A DNA stretch of 64,000 bases, from assembly GCF_020215705.1 (NCBI RefSeq), contig NZ_JAIWNB010000023.1, positions 124,001 to 188,000 of the forward strand. The letters are read 5' to 3'. The translations under genes and the position numbers were made by a program. The stretch comes from Nonomuraea aurantiaca (GTDB lineage Bacteria > Actinomycetota > Actinomycetes > Streptosporangiales > Streptosporangiaceae). Positions 33,765-43,090 of the stretch are shown here, in pieces. How positions within the stretch are numbered: the first letter of the stretch is position 1; the number at the start of each line of letters is the position of its first letter. The notes beneath the pieces were generated by a model, which was not told where the DNA came from, searched no databases, and saw only the letters and a list, made by a program, of their open reading frames with translations.

Positions 33765-35001
33765 ACTGCGTCGCGTCGTGTACGTCGAGCAGCGGCTCCT
33801 TGACGCCGTCACCCGAGTCGTCGGTCCAGTTGGAGTTGCCGGTGGCGATCAGCTTGCTCCGCACGGCCAGCGCCCCCGCCCGGGTGGTCGGCTTGCGGGC
33901 CCCCGAGGTGAGGATGCCGGCCGCGCCCGCGACGTGCGGACTGGCCATCGAGGTGCCGCTGATCGTGTTGTAGCCGCCGTTCATCCACGTCGAGTAGATG
34001 CAGGTGCCGGGTGCGGTGATCTCGATCGTGGCGCCGAAGTTGGAGTAGAACGCCGAGGTGTCGTCCTGGTCGGTCTCGCTGCGGCACGACAGCGTGCTGC
34101 CGCCGAGGCCGCCCGCCAGCCCGTCGTTGTCGGTCAGCGCCGAGACGGTGACCACGTCGGGGTGGTTGGCCGGGAAGAACGACGAGGCGTTCGCGTGGTT
34201 GTTGCCCGCCGCGACGACGACCACGATGCCGGCGTTGGTGGCGTTCGTGATCGCGGTGCTGATCGCGCTGCTCGTGCATCCGTTGCAGCCGAGGCTCAGG
34301 TTGATGACCTCGATGGTGGAGGCGCGGGCCACGACCCAGTTGAGCCCGGCGGCGATGGCCGACAGGGTGCCCGAGCCGGCCGCGTTGAGCACCTTCACCG
34401 CGTGGATGCGGGCAGCCGGGGCCACGCCGACGGAGCCGATGGTGTTGTCGCGCGCGCCGATGATGCCCGCGACGTGCGAGCCGTGGCCGTTGTCGTCGGT
34501 GCCCGTGTTGTTCACGCAGACGCCGGTCACGCAGTTGGTCCGGGCCACCACGTTCAGGTCGGGATGGGTGTAGTCCACCCCGGTGTCCACGACGGCCACG
34601 TCCGTGTTGATCTGGACGTCGTCGACGCCGTCGATGTCCAGGTTCGGGTTGGACGGGGCGAAGATCCGCCGGACGCCCGTCGGGACCGTCTGGGCGAACG
34701 CCGTGACGACGGCGTCCTTCTCGACGGTGAGCACGTTCGGGGTCTGCCGGAGCTTCTCGGCGGCGTCGGCGGTCAGGGTGGCGGTGTAGCCCTTGAAGGC
34801 GTCCTCGTAGACGCCGATCAGGTGCCCGCCGTACCTGCTGACCTGATCCTGGGCGGCGGCCTGCGTGCCGGCGCGGATGTTGGGGTTGAGCTGCACGATG
34901 TACGTGCTGGTCTCCGGCGCGGCGGCCGAGACGGGGAGTGGCGCCGCGGACAGGGCCAGCGCGCCGACGAGCGATGCGAGCATCAGGGTGCGTGGTCGCA
35001 T
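33760..35001 (-). CDS. secreted S8 subtilisin-like serine protease
   Basis: A 413-residue exported protease. Signal peptide: residues 1-27 (LMLASLVGALALSAAPLPVSA). Inhibitor I9 propeptide: about 30-102 (STYIVQLNPN ... LTVEKDAV). The catalytic domain has Asp139 (VVDTGVDYTHP), His173 (NGHGSHVAG), oxyanion Asn (VAAGNNHAN) and Ser351 (SGTSMASPHVAG). Four Cys around CVTGVCVNN and CNGCTS probably form disulphides. The C-terminus (NWTDDSGDGVKEPLLDV) is that of proteinase K-like S8A enzymes. Its stop codon lies inside the 17-bp tandem repeat. Confidence 0.95.
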   Translation of the reverse strand: MRPRTLMLASLVGALALSAAPLPVSAAAPETSTYIVQLNPNIRAGTQAAAQDQVSRYGGHLIGVYEDAFKGYTATLTADAAEKLRQTPNVLTVEKDAVVTAFAQTVPTGVRRIFAPSNPNLDIDGVDDVQINTDVAVVDTGVDYTHPDLNVVARTNCVTGVCVNNTGTDDNGHGSHVAGIIGARDNTIGSVGVAPAARIHAVKVLNAAGSGTLSAIAAGLNWVVARASTIEVINLSLGCNGCTSSAISTAITNATNAGIVVVVAAGNNHANASSFFPANHPDVVTVSALTDNDGLAGGLGGSTLSCRSETDQDDTSAFYSNFGATIEITAPGTCIYSTWMNGGYNTISGTSMASPHVAGAAGILTSGARKPTTRAGALAVRSKLIATGNSNWTDDSGDGVKEPLLDVHDATQY

Positions 35002-35111
35002 GACAGGTGTGAACCCTTCCTGGGTATTGGACGGGGATCACTGAAAACATGAGTCAGAAGCACGCTCGCGGCCATACGTGGAGGACACGTATTGCGACTA
35101 CTTAGTGCGTT

Positions 35112-36299
35112 TCACGTCGTGCCGGCGTTGAGCTGCCTGCGTGAGGTGAGGCCGAGCTTGCGCAGCGCGTTGGCGATGTGCACCTCCACCGTGCGCGGTG
35201 ACAGGAACAGGCTCTCGGCGATCTCCTTGTTGGTGAGACCGTCGGCGGCCAGCCTGGCCACCTCGTCCTCTCGCGGGGACAGCGTGCCCTGAGGCGCGGC
35301 CGGGCCGTCGAGTCTGCGCCGCAGCCGCCGGCTCGCCGCCGGGGTGATCGTCTCCGAGACGGCCTGCCTGGCCAGCGGCTGGCGCAGGCCGTACCTGCCG
35401 GGCGCCCACTCGCGCAGCAGGCCGCACCGCACCGCCTCGGTGAGGCCGCGCTCGCCCTGCTCGGGCGGCACGCCCGCGACGCCCGTCAGCACGTCCTCGC
35501 ACACCGGGTGCTCGACCTGGGAGGCCGCCTGCACGATGTGGCGCGCCGCGCGCGGCAGCGCGGCCAGCTTCACCAGCACGGCGTCGCGCAGCGCGGGCGG
35601 CGTGCCCGGCTCCTGGCCGTCGGCCAGCATGCGGGTCAGCTCCTCGATGGCGCGGGGTACGCCGCCGGTGAGCGGCCACAGGTCGGCCGAGCCCGGCAGC
35701 AGGTGCTTGACCAGGAGCGCGGTCTCGGCGGCGGCGAGCGGGGCGAGCGCGATCTCGGCGTGGTCGATCCGCGGTGGCAGGTGCGCGAGCAGCTCGGTCA
35801 CCGGATGGCTCAGGTCCTCCGTGCGGTACGTGACCACCAGGTTGACCCCGTCGGGCAGGCAGCGGGCCAGGAACGCCAGCAGCTCCCTGGTCCCCGGATC
35901 GACCCAGTGCACGTCCTCGACCACCAGCGTGATCGGCCGCAGCGAGCCCAGCAGCGACAGCACCGCCCTGAACAGCCGATGCCGTTCCACCATCGCGTCC
36001 TGGATCGGGGGCGGGGTGGGCGGCAGCAGGTGGCCGCATTCCGGGAGGAACGGGCGTAACGCCCCGGTGATCGGGTTGAGGTCGCGCAGCGGGCGTACGT
36101 CCCGCAACGCCTCCACGACCGGCCCGTACGGGAACCGCATGGGGTGGCAGCTCCCGACGAGCATCGGCTGGCCGGTGAGCTCGTGCAGCAGCCGGGTCTT
36201 GCCGACGCCCGCCTCGCCCTCGATCAGCAGGACGAGCGGGGGACGGCTCAGGGCGTCGGCCAGCTGCCGGAGTTCGTGCTCTCGTCCCACGAAAGGCAT
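35112..36299 (-). CDS. compact ATP-binding LuxR regulator (short LAL)
   Basis: A 395-residue regulator with an N-terminal STAND/AAA module and a C-terminal LuxR HTH. Walker A is EGEAGVGKTRLL, Walker B is ITLVVEDVHWVD. The HTH is LSPREDEVARLAADGLTNKEI then SPRTVEVHIANALRKLGLTSR. Classical LAL regulators are around 900 residues with a long TPR-like middle; here that middle is absent, so the protein is less than half length. ATG 36299 (MPFVGRE) is chosen; GTG 36308 is an alternative. Divergence or control of the subtilase downstream is plausible but unsupported. Confidence 0.88.
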   Translation of the reverse strand: MPFVGREHELRQLADALSRPPLVLLIEGEAGVGKTRLLHELTGQPMLVGSCHPMRFPYGPVVEALRDVRPLRDLNPITGALRPFLPECGHLLPPTPPPIQDAMVERHRLFRAVLSLLGSLRPITLVVEDVHWVDPGTRELLAFLARCLPDGVNLVVTYRTEDLSHPVTELLAHLPPRIDHAEIALAPLAAAETALLVKHLLPGSADLWPLTGGVPRAIEELTRMLADGQEPGTPPALRDAVLVKLAALPRAARHIVQAASQVEHPVCEDVLTGVAGVPPEQGERGLTEAVRCGLLREWAPGRYGLRQPLARQAVSETITPAASRRLRRRLDGPAAPQGTLSPREDEVARLAADGLTNKEIAESLFLSPRTVEVHIANALRKLGLTSRRQLNAGTT

Positions 36300-36407
36300 G
36301 ACGCGCACCCCAACCCGGCCGGACTATAAGCTGTCAATAAACTTTTTCCCATTTGTCGGGGTGTGTCCAGGGGAATGGCCGTGGCCGGTCACTGGTCGCT
36401 CGTCACG

Positions 36408-37256
36408 TCACTCGTACGAATGACCGGCCTCCGGGAAGGCGCCCGAGGTCACGTCGGCCGCGAAGGCGCGGACGGCGCGGTCCATCTCCGTGGCCAGCTC
36501 CGAGTACTGCTTGACGAACTTGGCCGGGCGCGGGGTGAGCCCCATGAGGTCCTGCCACACCAGCACCTGGGCGTCCGTGGCCGGTCCCGCCCCGATGCCG
36601 ATCGTCGGGATGGCGAGCGAGGCGGTGACCCGTTCGGCCAGCTCGGCGGGCACGCATTCGAGCACCACCGAGAAGGCGCCCGCCCGTTCGAGGTCCTTGG
36701 CGTCCGACATGAGCTCGTCGCCCGACTGGCCGCGCCCCTGGACGCGGTAGCCGCCGAGGACGTTGACCGACTGCGGGGTCAGCCCGAGGTGCCCCATGAC
36801 CGGGATGCCCGCCGAGACCAGCAGCTCGACCTGCGGCAGGACGCGCCGGCCGCCTTCCAGCTTGACCGCGTGCGCGCCGGCCTCCTTCATGAAGCGCGCC
36901 GCCGTCTCCAGCGCCTGCTGGGCCGAGCCCTGGTACGAGCCGAAGGGCAGGTCGGCGACCACGAGGGCGCGCGCGGAGCCGCGGACGACGGCGGCCGTCA
37001 GCGGCAGCAGGTCGTCGACCGTGACGGGCAGTGTGGAGTCGTAGCCGTAGACGACCATGGCCGCCGAGTCGCCGACCAGCAGGACCGGAATGCCCGCCTG
37101 GTCGAACACGCGGGCCGTCATCGCGTCGTAGGAGGTGACCATGGGCCACCTCTCTCCGCGCTCCTTGGCCGCGATCAGGTCGCGGACGGTGATGCGGCGG
37201 CCGGTGGCGCCGCCGTACAGAGTGGTGGAACCGTTCGTTGTGGTGGAAGAGGACAT
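36408..37256 (-). CDS. panB: 3-methyl-2-oxobutanoate hydroxymethyltransferase
   Basis: First committed step of pantothenate synthesis: transfers a hydroxymethyl group from 5,10-methylene-THF to 2-oxoisovalerate. The 282-residue TIM-barrel protein shows MVTSYDAMTARVFDQAGIPV, LLVGDSAAMVVYGYDSTLPVT (metal Asp and phosphate region), VKLEGG, MGHLGLTPQSVN and ECVPAELAERVT (catalytic Glu), IPTIGIGAG. ATG 37256 has GGAGGG upstream. Sits in the conserved panB-nadE-glnA2-glnE neighbourhood of actinomycetes, here with insertions. Confidence 0.97.
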   Translation of the reverse strand: MSSSTTTNGSTTLYGGATGRRITVRDLIAAKERGERWPMVTSYDAMTARVFDQAGIPVLLVGDSAAMVVYGYDSTLPVTVDDLLPLTAAVVRGSARALVVADLPFGSYQGSAQQALETAARFMKEAGAHAVKLEGGRRVLPQVELLVSAGIPVMGHLGLTPQSVNVLGGYRVQGRGQSGDELMSDAKDLERAGAFSVVLECVPAELAERVTASLAIPTIGIGAGPATDAQVLVWQDLMGLTPRPAKFVKQYSELATEMDRAVRAFAADVTSGAFPEAGHSYE

Positions 37257-37403
37257 GGCAACCCTCCGGTGAAGTCTCGAGGCGCCCCTGTGGCGTACCC
37301 GGACCCTTCCGATGATGGCACGCGGCCGACGGCGCACGGCGATAACCAGTGGCGGAATTGTCGGTGCCGCTTGCCACAATGGACCTGGAGGTAAGCAATC
37401 AAC

Positions 37404-38669
37404 ATGGCTCTCGACCCTTACAAGCGGCTGTTCCGGCTCCCCGGCGTGCGGACGTTACTCCTGGTGGGCCTGATCGCCCGCATCCCCACCACCGCGACGG
37501 GCATGGCGTTGACGCTCTATGTCGTCAACGGCCTGGGGCTCGGCTTCGGGCAGGCAGGGCTGGTCACCATGGCCAGCACCGTCGGCATGGCCGTCGGGTC
37601 GCCGCTGACGGGCAGGTTCGTCGACAAATACGGTCTGCGGCCGGTCCTCACCGTCACCACCGTCGCGCAGGCGGCGTTCTGGGCGGGCGCGTGGGCGCTG
37701 CCGTACGCGGGGCTGGTCGTGGCGGCGGCGGTGGCGGGGCTGCTGGGGCAGCCGGTGTTCAGCGTGATCAGGCAGTGCCTGGCGGCCATGGTGCCGGTCG
37801 AGCACCGCAGGGCCGGCTTCTCGCTCGACTCGATGCTGGTCGAGCTCGCCTACATGGTCGGCCCGGCGCTGGCCGTGGCCGGGATGACCACGCTCGGCAG
37901 CGGGCCGACGCTGGCGGCCATCGCGGTCGGGCTGACCGGCTCGGGCGTGGCGCTGATCGCGCTCAACCCGCCGACCCGCTCGGCCGAGGAGCTGAAGGCG
38001 CCCGCGGCGAGGGTGCCCCGGCGGCAGTGGCTCACGCCCGCCTTCGTCGCGCTGCTGGGCACGGTGGCCGCGGCCACGTTCGTGCTCACCGCGACCGAGC
38101 TCGCCCTGGTCGGCACCATGGAGCACGCCGATCAGACCCCGTGGATCGGGCTCGCGGTCTCCATCTGGTGCCTTTACTCGCTCGCCGGCGGCTTCGTGTA
38201 CGGTGGGCTGTCGCGCGGCGTCTCGCCCCTGGCCCTCATCGCGGGCATGGGCCTGCTGACCGTTCTGGCCTCGCTGGCCGGTGGCGACTGGTGGTGGCTC
38301 ATGTTGGCCCTGCTGCCCGCCGGTGTGCTCTGCGCCCCCTCGCTGTCCTCCACGGTCGACACCGTCAGCCGCTGGGTGCCCGCGGGCGCCAGGGGAGAGG
38401 CGATGGGCTTCCACGGCACCGCCCTGCTGATCGGCGGGGCGCTCTCCGCGCCGATCGCCGGGGCGATCATCGACGCGCACGGCCCCGCCTGGGCGTTCGT
38501 GGTGGCCGGGCTCACTGGGGTGGCGATGGTCCTGGTCGCGCTGCCGTTCTGGCGCCGGCGGCCCCAGCCGATCGCGGTGCCGGCCGAGGTCGCGGAGCCA
38601 GTTGTCGCCACGAGTTTACCCTTACGAAACGAGTCCGTTGCGTATCGGAATAAGCTTGCGATACGGTAG
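37404..38669 (+). CDS. MFS transporter
   Basis: A 421-residue major facilitator with about 12 TM helices; loop 2-3 has GSPLTGRFVDKYGLRPVL (GxxxDxxGxRP). Similar permeases lie next to panB in other actinomycetes, substrate unknown. GGAGG precedes ATG 37404 and the gene is divergent from panB. Its last 18 codons (from about 38613) run into the operator/promoter of the next gene, so the extreme C-terminus is encoded by regulatory DNA. Confidence 0.9.
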   Translation: MALDPYKRLFRLPGVRTLLLVGLIARIPTTATGMALTLYVVNGLGLGFGQAGLVTMASTVGMAVGSPLTGRFVDKYGLRPVLTVTTVAQAAFWAGAWALPYAGLVVAAAVAGLLGQPVFSVIRQCLAAMVPVEHRRAGFSLDSMLVELAYMVGPALAVAGMTTLGSGPTLAAIAVGLTGSGVALIALNPPTRSAEELKAPAARVPRRQWLTPAFVALLGTVAAATFVLTATELALVGTMEHADQTPWIGLAVSIWCLYSLAGGFVYGGLSRGVSPLALIAGMGLLTVLASLAGGDWWWLMLALLPAGVLCAPSLSSTVDTVSRWVPAGARGEAMGFHGTALLIGGALSAPIAGAIIDAHGPAWAFVVAGLTGVAMVLVALPFWRRRPQPIAVPAEVAEPVVATSLPLRNESVAYRNKLAIR

Positions 38670-38692
38670 CGTTGCGAAACTCAAGCGTATCG
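38638..38692. promoter_or_regulatory. operator/promoter region of DHA2 pump
   Basis: CGTATCG (38641-38647) and CGATACG (38659-38665) form a perfect 7+7 dyad with an 11-bp spacer; CGTATCG recurs at 38686-38692. A possible -35 TTGCGT (38638) and -10 TACGGT (38662) overlap the dyad. This is the likely binding region of the TetR protein encoded after the pump. Confidence 0.6.
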
Positions 38693-38708
38693 AAATTAAG
38701 GTGCTTCC

Positions 38709-40265
38709 ATGGATGCGAACACAGGACACCCACGCCGCTGGCCCATCCTCGGCGTGCTGGTGTTCAGCCTGCTGGCGGTCGTGCTCGACAACACGATCCT
38801 CAACGTGGCGATGAAGACCATCGCAGACCCCAACCTCGGTCTGGGCGCGACCCAGAGCGAGCTGGAGTGGGCGATCAACTCCTACACGCTGGTGTTCGCC
38901 GGATTGCTGTTCACCTTCGGGGTGATCGGTGACCGCACCGGACGCAAGCGGATGCTGTTCATCGGCATGTTGATGTTCGGCCTGGCCTCGCTGGCCAGTG
39001 CCTACGCACAAGATCCGATGCAGCTGATCCTGGCCCGGGCGGCGATGGGCATCGGCGGCGCGGCCATCATGCCCGCGACCCTGGCCATCATCTCCAACGT
39101 CTTCCCGCCGAGCGAGCGTGGCAAGGCCATTGGCGTCTGGGCCGGTGGCGTCGGCCTGGCGGTGGCGATCGGCCCGATCACCGGCGGCGTGCTGATCGAG
39201 CACTTCTGGTGGGGCTCGGTCTTCCTGGTCAACGTGCCGATCGTGATCATCAGCATGATCCTCATCGGCACGGTCGTGCCGGAGTCGCGTGACCCCAAGC
39301 CGTCGAAGCTCGACCCGATCGGCGTGGTGCTGTCCATCATCGGCCTGGTCGCCATCGTCTACGGCATCATCCGCGGCGGCGAGCTGGCCACCGTGGCCTC
39401 CGCCGAGGTGCTCACCCCGACGCTGATCGGTGTGGCGGTGCTGGCGGCGTTCGTCTGGTGGGAGCGGCGTACCGACCACCCCGCCTTCGACGTGCGTAAC
39501 TTCGGCAACGTCCGGTTCTCCTCCGCCATCGGCATGATGGGCATCGTCTTCTTCGCGATGATGGGCGGGATGTTCTTCCTGACCTTCTACATGCAGATCG
39601 TGCTGGGCTTCACCCCGGTGCAGGCGGGCGCGCTGATGATCCCGTTCGCCGCGGCGCAGCTCATCTTCGCGCCGCTCAGCCAGCGGGTTAACCAGCGCTT
39701 CGGAGCCAAGCTCTCCTCCGTGGTCAGCATGCTGGTGGTAACCGCGGCGCTCACCAGCTACGCGTTCCTCGACCAGAGCACGCCGATCGTGATCATCGAG
39801 ATCATCTTCTTCGTGCAGGGCGCCGCGATGGCCAACATCATGCCTCCGGCGACCACCGCCATCATGGAGGCGCTGCCCAGGGAGAAGGCCGGTGTCGGCT
39901 CGGCGATGAGCAACACCGTCCGCCAGATCTCCGGCGCGCTCGGCGTGGCCGTGCTCGGCTCGGTGCTGTCCTCCAGCTACCGGGGCGAGATCGCGCCCGC
40001 CCTGTCCGGTCTCGGCCTCCCGGCCGACGCCCAGCACGCCGCCGGTGAGTCGATCATGGCGACGGTCGGCGCCGCGCACGCCCTCGGCCAGCACGGGCAG
40101 GCGCTGATCCAGCCCGCCTTCAACGCCTTCCTCCACGGCATGCACACCACGGCCCTGGTCTCCGCGGTGATCGCGCTGCTGGGCGTGCTGGTCGTGCTGA
40201 AGTGGATGCCGGGCAAGGCACGCGCGGTGCAGCAGGTGGAAAAGAAAGAACCAGCGGTAGTGTGA
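38709..40265 (+). CDS. DHA2-family (14-TM) drug efflux MFS transporter
   Basis: A 518-residue EmrB/QacA-type exporter with about 14 TM helices. Present are LDNTILNVAMKTI in TM1 (motif D1 LD.TIVNVAL), GDRTGRKRMLFIG (motif A), RAAMGIGGAAIMPATLAIIS (motif B) and GGVGLAVAIGPITGGVL (motif C, antiporter). It should export cationic or hydrophobic drugs with proton antiport. Followed after 7 bp by its TetR gene in the same operon; preceded by the CGTATCG dyads. Confidence 0.95.
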   Translation: MDANTGHPRRWPILGVLVFSLLAVVLDNTILNVAMKTIADPNLGLGATQSELEWAINSYTLVFAGLLFTFGVIGDRTGRKRMLFIGMLMFGLASLASAYAQDPMQLILARAAMGIGGAAIMPATLAIISNVFPPSERGKAIGVWAGGVGLAVAIGPITGGVLIEHFWWGSVFLVNVPIVIISMILIGTVVPESRDPKPSKLDPIGVVLSIIGLVAIVYGIIRGGELATVASAEVLTPTLIGVAVLAAFVWWERRTDHPAFDVRNFGNVRFSSAIGMMGIVFFAMMGGMFFLTFYMQIVLGFTPVQAGALMIPFAAAQLIFAPLSQRVNQRFGAKLSSVVSMLVVTAALTSYAFLDQSTPIVIIEIIFFVQGAAMANIMPPATTAIMEALPREKAGVGSAMSNTVRQISGALGVAVLGSVLSSSYRGEIAPALSGLGLPADAQHAAGESIMATVGAAHALGQHGQALIQPAFNAFLHGMHTTALVSAVIALLGVLVVLKWMPGKARAVQQVEKKEPAVV

Positions 40266-40272
40266 GGCCGCG

Positions 40273-40899
40273 ATGACGATCCAGGAATCCACGACGGCCC
40301 GTCCGGCGGGCCGTCCGCGCAGCGAAAAGGCCGAGAAGGCGATCATCGAGGCGACACTCGACCTGATCGCCGAGGGCATGGGCGTGTCGGAGCTGTCCAT
40401 CGAGGCGATCGCCTCGAGGGCGGGCGTCGGCAAGACGACCATCTACCGGCGCTGGTCCAACAAGGAGGACCTGGTGGTCGACGCGCTCGCCACGCTCAGG
40501 GCACCGCTGCCGCGGCTACTCCAAGAGTCGGTGCGCGACGACCTGATCGTCCTGCTGGAAGTGATCCGTAAGGAAGCGGGCGAGTCCCGGGGCCGGTGCG
40601 TGATGAACATCGCGATGAGCGAGGCGGATCGCTACCCGCGGCTGATGGAGCGCTTCATGAAGCGCGCCGTCGAGCCGCGCAAGCTGGCCATGCGCGGCAC
40701 GCTGGAGCGTGGCGTCGCCTCGGGCGAGCTGAGGCCGGACCTCGACATCGATCTCGCCATGGCCATGCTGTCCGGGACCATGATGCACCACACCAAGTGG
40801 GCGCCGGCCGGCGACCTGCCCGCCGACCTGCCCGCGCGGATCGTCGACGCGGTCATAGCGGGGATCGGGCCCAGGGCTGAGATCAGGCCTCAGGGTTGA
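40273..40899 (+). CDS. TetR-family regulator of the DHA2 pump
   Basis: A 208-residue TetR protein: GRPRSEKAEKAIIEATLDLI then SIEAIASRAGVGKTTIYRRWSNKEDLV, and a C-terminal TetR_C_11-like domain with a RGRCVMNIAMSEADRYPRLM segment. It lies 7 bp after the exporter and so is co-transcribed, giving negative feedback through the operator at 38641. A terminator follows. Confidence 0.94.
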   Translation: MTIQESTTARPAGRPRSEKAEKAIIEATLDLIAEGMGVSELSIEAIASRAGVGKTTIYRRWSNKEDLVVDALATLRAPLPRLLQESVRDDLIVLLEVIRKEAGESRGRCVMNIAMSEADRYPRLMERFMKRAVEPRKLAMRGTLERGVASGELRPDLDIDLAMAMLSGTMMHHTKWAPAGDLPADLPARIVDAVIAGIGPRAEIRPQG

Positions 40900-40909
40900 G
40901 ATTCGGACG

Positions 40910-40934
40910 GCCGGGAGATTCTCCCGGCTGTTTT
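40910..40934 (+). terminator. intrinsic terminator after TetR gene
   Basis: GCCGGGA-GATTC-TCCCGGC (40910-40928) followed by TGTTTT. One of the few U-tract terminators in the window, 10 bp after the stop codon. Confidence 0.85.
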
Positions 40935-40950
40935 GATCTTGGCTCTAGGC

Positions 40951-40969
40951 AGAACATGAGTCCTGTTCT
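40951..40969. promoter_or_regulatory. dyad upstream of the beta-helix operon
   Basis: AGAACA-N7-TGTTCT is a 6+6 bp inverted repeat that ends 12 bp before the start codon of the beta-helix gene, well placed to block or direct its transcription. The regulator is unknown. Confidence 0.45.
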
Positions 40970-40981
40970 AGCGTCGCGGCC

Positions 40982-43090
40982 ATGCCCCCCATGCGCAGGT
41001 TCGCCACCGTCGTCGCTTTGAGCTCGTCCCTGCTGCTCCTGCTCGCCGCCCCAGCGCTGGCCCACGAGGAGCGCCCGGTCACGCTGCCCGACGGTTCGGG
41101 CACCTTACCCGTCTTACGCAGGGCGGAGCCTGATCTGCTGGTCTGCAAAACAGACGCGGACGACTTCGCCCGAAGAATTGCGACGTTCCCGGAACCCATC
41201 AAACAACGCAACCTCCACCTTTTCGCGAAATGTCGGGACAAGGGGGTGAGGGATCTGCAGGAGGCCGTCGACAAGGTCGACCGGCCGGGCATGACCATCG
41301 CTGTACTCCCCGGTCTCTACCAGGAAGAGCCCAGCCAGGCCGCCCCGACCGGCGACTGCGCCCACCTCCCGGCCCGCTGGTCCACCTGGGGCTACCAGAT
41401 CCTCTCCTTCGAACAGCAGCAGCGCTGCCCGCACAACCAGAACCTCGTCGCCATCCTCGGCAAGAAGGACCTCCAGATCGAGGGCACCGGCGCGTCCCCC
41501 CTCGACGTGATCGTCGATGCCCAGTACCGCAAGCTGAACGCCATCCGCGCCGACCGCACCGACGGCGTCTACTTCAGGAACCTCACCGCCCAGCGCACCA
41601 CCTTCAACTCCCTGTACATCCTGGAGACCGACGGCTTCGTCATCGACCAGGTGCTCACCCGCTGGAACGACGAGTACGGCTTCCTGACCTTCGCCAGCGA
41701 CCACGGCCTCTACACCGACTGCGAGGCGTACGGCAACGGCGACGGCGGCCTCTATCCCGGCAGCGCCTCCAACCTCAACAACGGCCGCGGCCACGAGGTC
41801 ACGCGCTACGCCATCGAGATCCGCCGCTGCAAGAGCCACGACAACGCGCTCGGCTACTCGGGCACCGCGGGCGACTCGATGTGGGTCCACGACAACGAGT
41901 TCTACGACAACATGGTCGGCGCCACGATGGACAGCCTCTGGCCCAGCCACCCCGGCCTGCCGCAGAACCACGCCACGTTCGAGAACAACAAGATCCACGA
42001 CAACAACAAGGACTACTACGAGTACACGCGCAACGGCACCTGCGCCAAGCCACCGGCCCAGCGCGGCTACGAGCAGGGCGTGGTCTGTTCCCAGACGGGC
42101 GCCCCGCCGGGCACCGGCGTGCTGGTCGCGGGCGGCAACTACAACGTCTTCAGGAACAACCAGATCTGGGGCCACAACCGCGCGGCCTTCGGGCTCTTCG
42201 GCGTCCCCGCGTTCATCAGGGGCGAGAACGACCTCGCCAAGCAGGCCGACACCTCGAACTTCAACCGCTACGAGGGCAACGTCTTCGGCGTGAGCCCCAC
42301 CGGGGAGCGGCGCCCCAACGCACTGGACGTCTGGTGGGACGGCCAGGGGACCGGCAACTGCTGGCAGGCCGACGTGGGCCGATCCTCGCCGGCGGTGCTG
42401 CCGGTCTGCGCGGCCAAGGCGCCCACGCTGTCGGGTGGCTCAAGCCGCTGGCTGGCCGAACCGGTGAAGCTCATCAAGCTCTACCTGTGCGCCGACTTCA
42501 GCGCCGCGCAGGCGCGGCTGCCCGCGGGCTGCGACTGGTTCGGCGCCGTCGGCCTCGGCAAGGTGGAGGCCCAGCTGGCTTTGGGCGGCTCGGTGGCGTT
42601 CGCGCTGCTCGCGGTCCTGTTCTGGCGGCGGACCGGCCAGGCCGTACGGCGGCGCAAGGGCGATCCGGCGGCCAACGGGGTGCCGCCGGCGATGGCCGCG
42701 CGCAGCGAGTACCGGCACCGGCTGGTGGTGGCCGGGAGCCTGTGCGGGTTCCTGGGTCTGGCACTGGACGTGGTGGCCGCCGCCACGGGCGGCACGCTGG
42801 TGGCGGCGCTGGCGCTGCTGCTCATGGCGGGCTGGTGGCTCTGCCTGGGCGCGGCGCTGCGGCGGGGGCGGCCGGTCTTCGGCTGGCTCACGATCGTGCT
42901 GGGGCTGCTGGCCGCCGCGGACGCGTTCGACCGGGTGGTCTACCTGATACCGGTGATCCCGCTGGGGCCCGGCTGGATCCGGGGGCTGCTCACCGGGTTC
43001 TGGGTGCTCTGCGCGGTGGTCGTCCTGGCGCCCAGGCGGGGCGGGAGTACGGCGGAGCACGCGTCGGCCGAAGCCGAGGTGCCGGCGTGA
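40982..43090 (+). CDS. exported beta-helix protein with C-terminal membrane domain
   Basis: A 702-residue protein. Signal peptide: about 1-27 (FATVVALSSSLLLLLAAPALA). Residues about 85-470 form a right-handed parallel beta-helix of the NosD/CASH kind: repeated short turns such as DGVYFRNLTAQRTTF, TDGFVIDQVLTRWN, DHGLYTDCEAYGNGDGG, AIEIRRCKSHDNALGYSG and NYNVFRNNQIWGHNRAAFG. A Cys-containing linker (WQADV ... LPVCAA) leads to about five TM helices (residues about 520-690). The beta-helix would lie outside the membrane. The stop overlaps the next gene's GTG (GTGA). NosD, the characterised analogue, assists copper-centre assembly, but similarity is only at fold level. Confidence 0.85.
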   Translation: MPPMRRFATVVALSSSLLLLLAAPALAHEERPVTLPDGSGTLPVLRRAEPDLLVCKTDADDFARRIATFPEPIKQRNLHLFAKCRDKGVRDLQEAVDKVDRPGMTIAVLPGLYQEEPSQAAPTGDCAHLPARWSTWGYQILSFEQQQRCPHNQNLVAILGKKDLQIEGTGASPLDVIVDAQYRKLNAIRADRTDGVYFRNLTAQRTTFNSLYILETDGFVIDQVLTRWNDEYGFLTFASDHGLYTDCEAYGNGDGGLYPGSASNLNNGRGHEVTRYAIEIRRCKSHDNALGYSGTAGDSMWVHDNEFYDNMVGATMDSLWPSHPGLPQNHATFENNKIHDNNKDYYEYTRNGTCAKPPAQRGYEQGVVCSQTGAPPGTGVLVAGGNYNVFRNNQIWGHNRAAFGLFGVPAFIRGENDLAKQADTSNFNRYEGNVFGVSPTGERRPNALDVWWDGQGTGNCWQADVGRSSPAVLPVCAAKAPTLSGGSSRWLAEPVKLIKLYLCADFSAAQARLPAGCDWFGAVGLGKVEAQLALGGSVAFALLAVLFWRRTGQAVRRRKGDPAANGVPPAMAARSEYRHRLVVAGSLCGFLGLALDVVAAATGGTLVAALALLLMAGWWLCLGAALRRGRPVFGWLTIVLGLLAAADAFDRVVYLIPVIPLGPGWIRGLLTGFWVLCAVVVLAPRRGGSTAEHASAEAEVPA

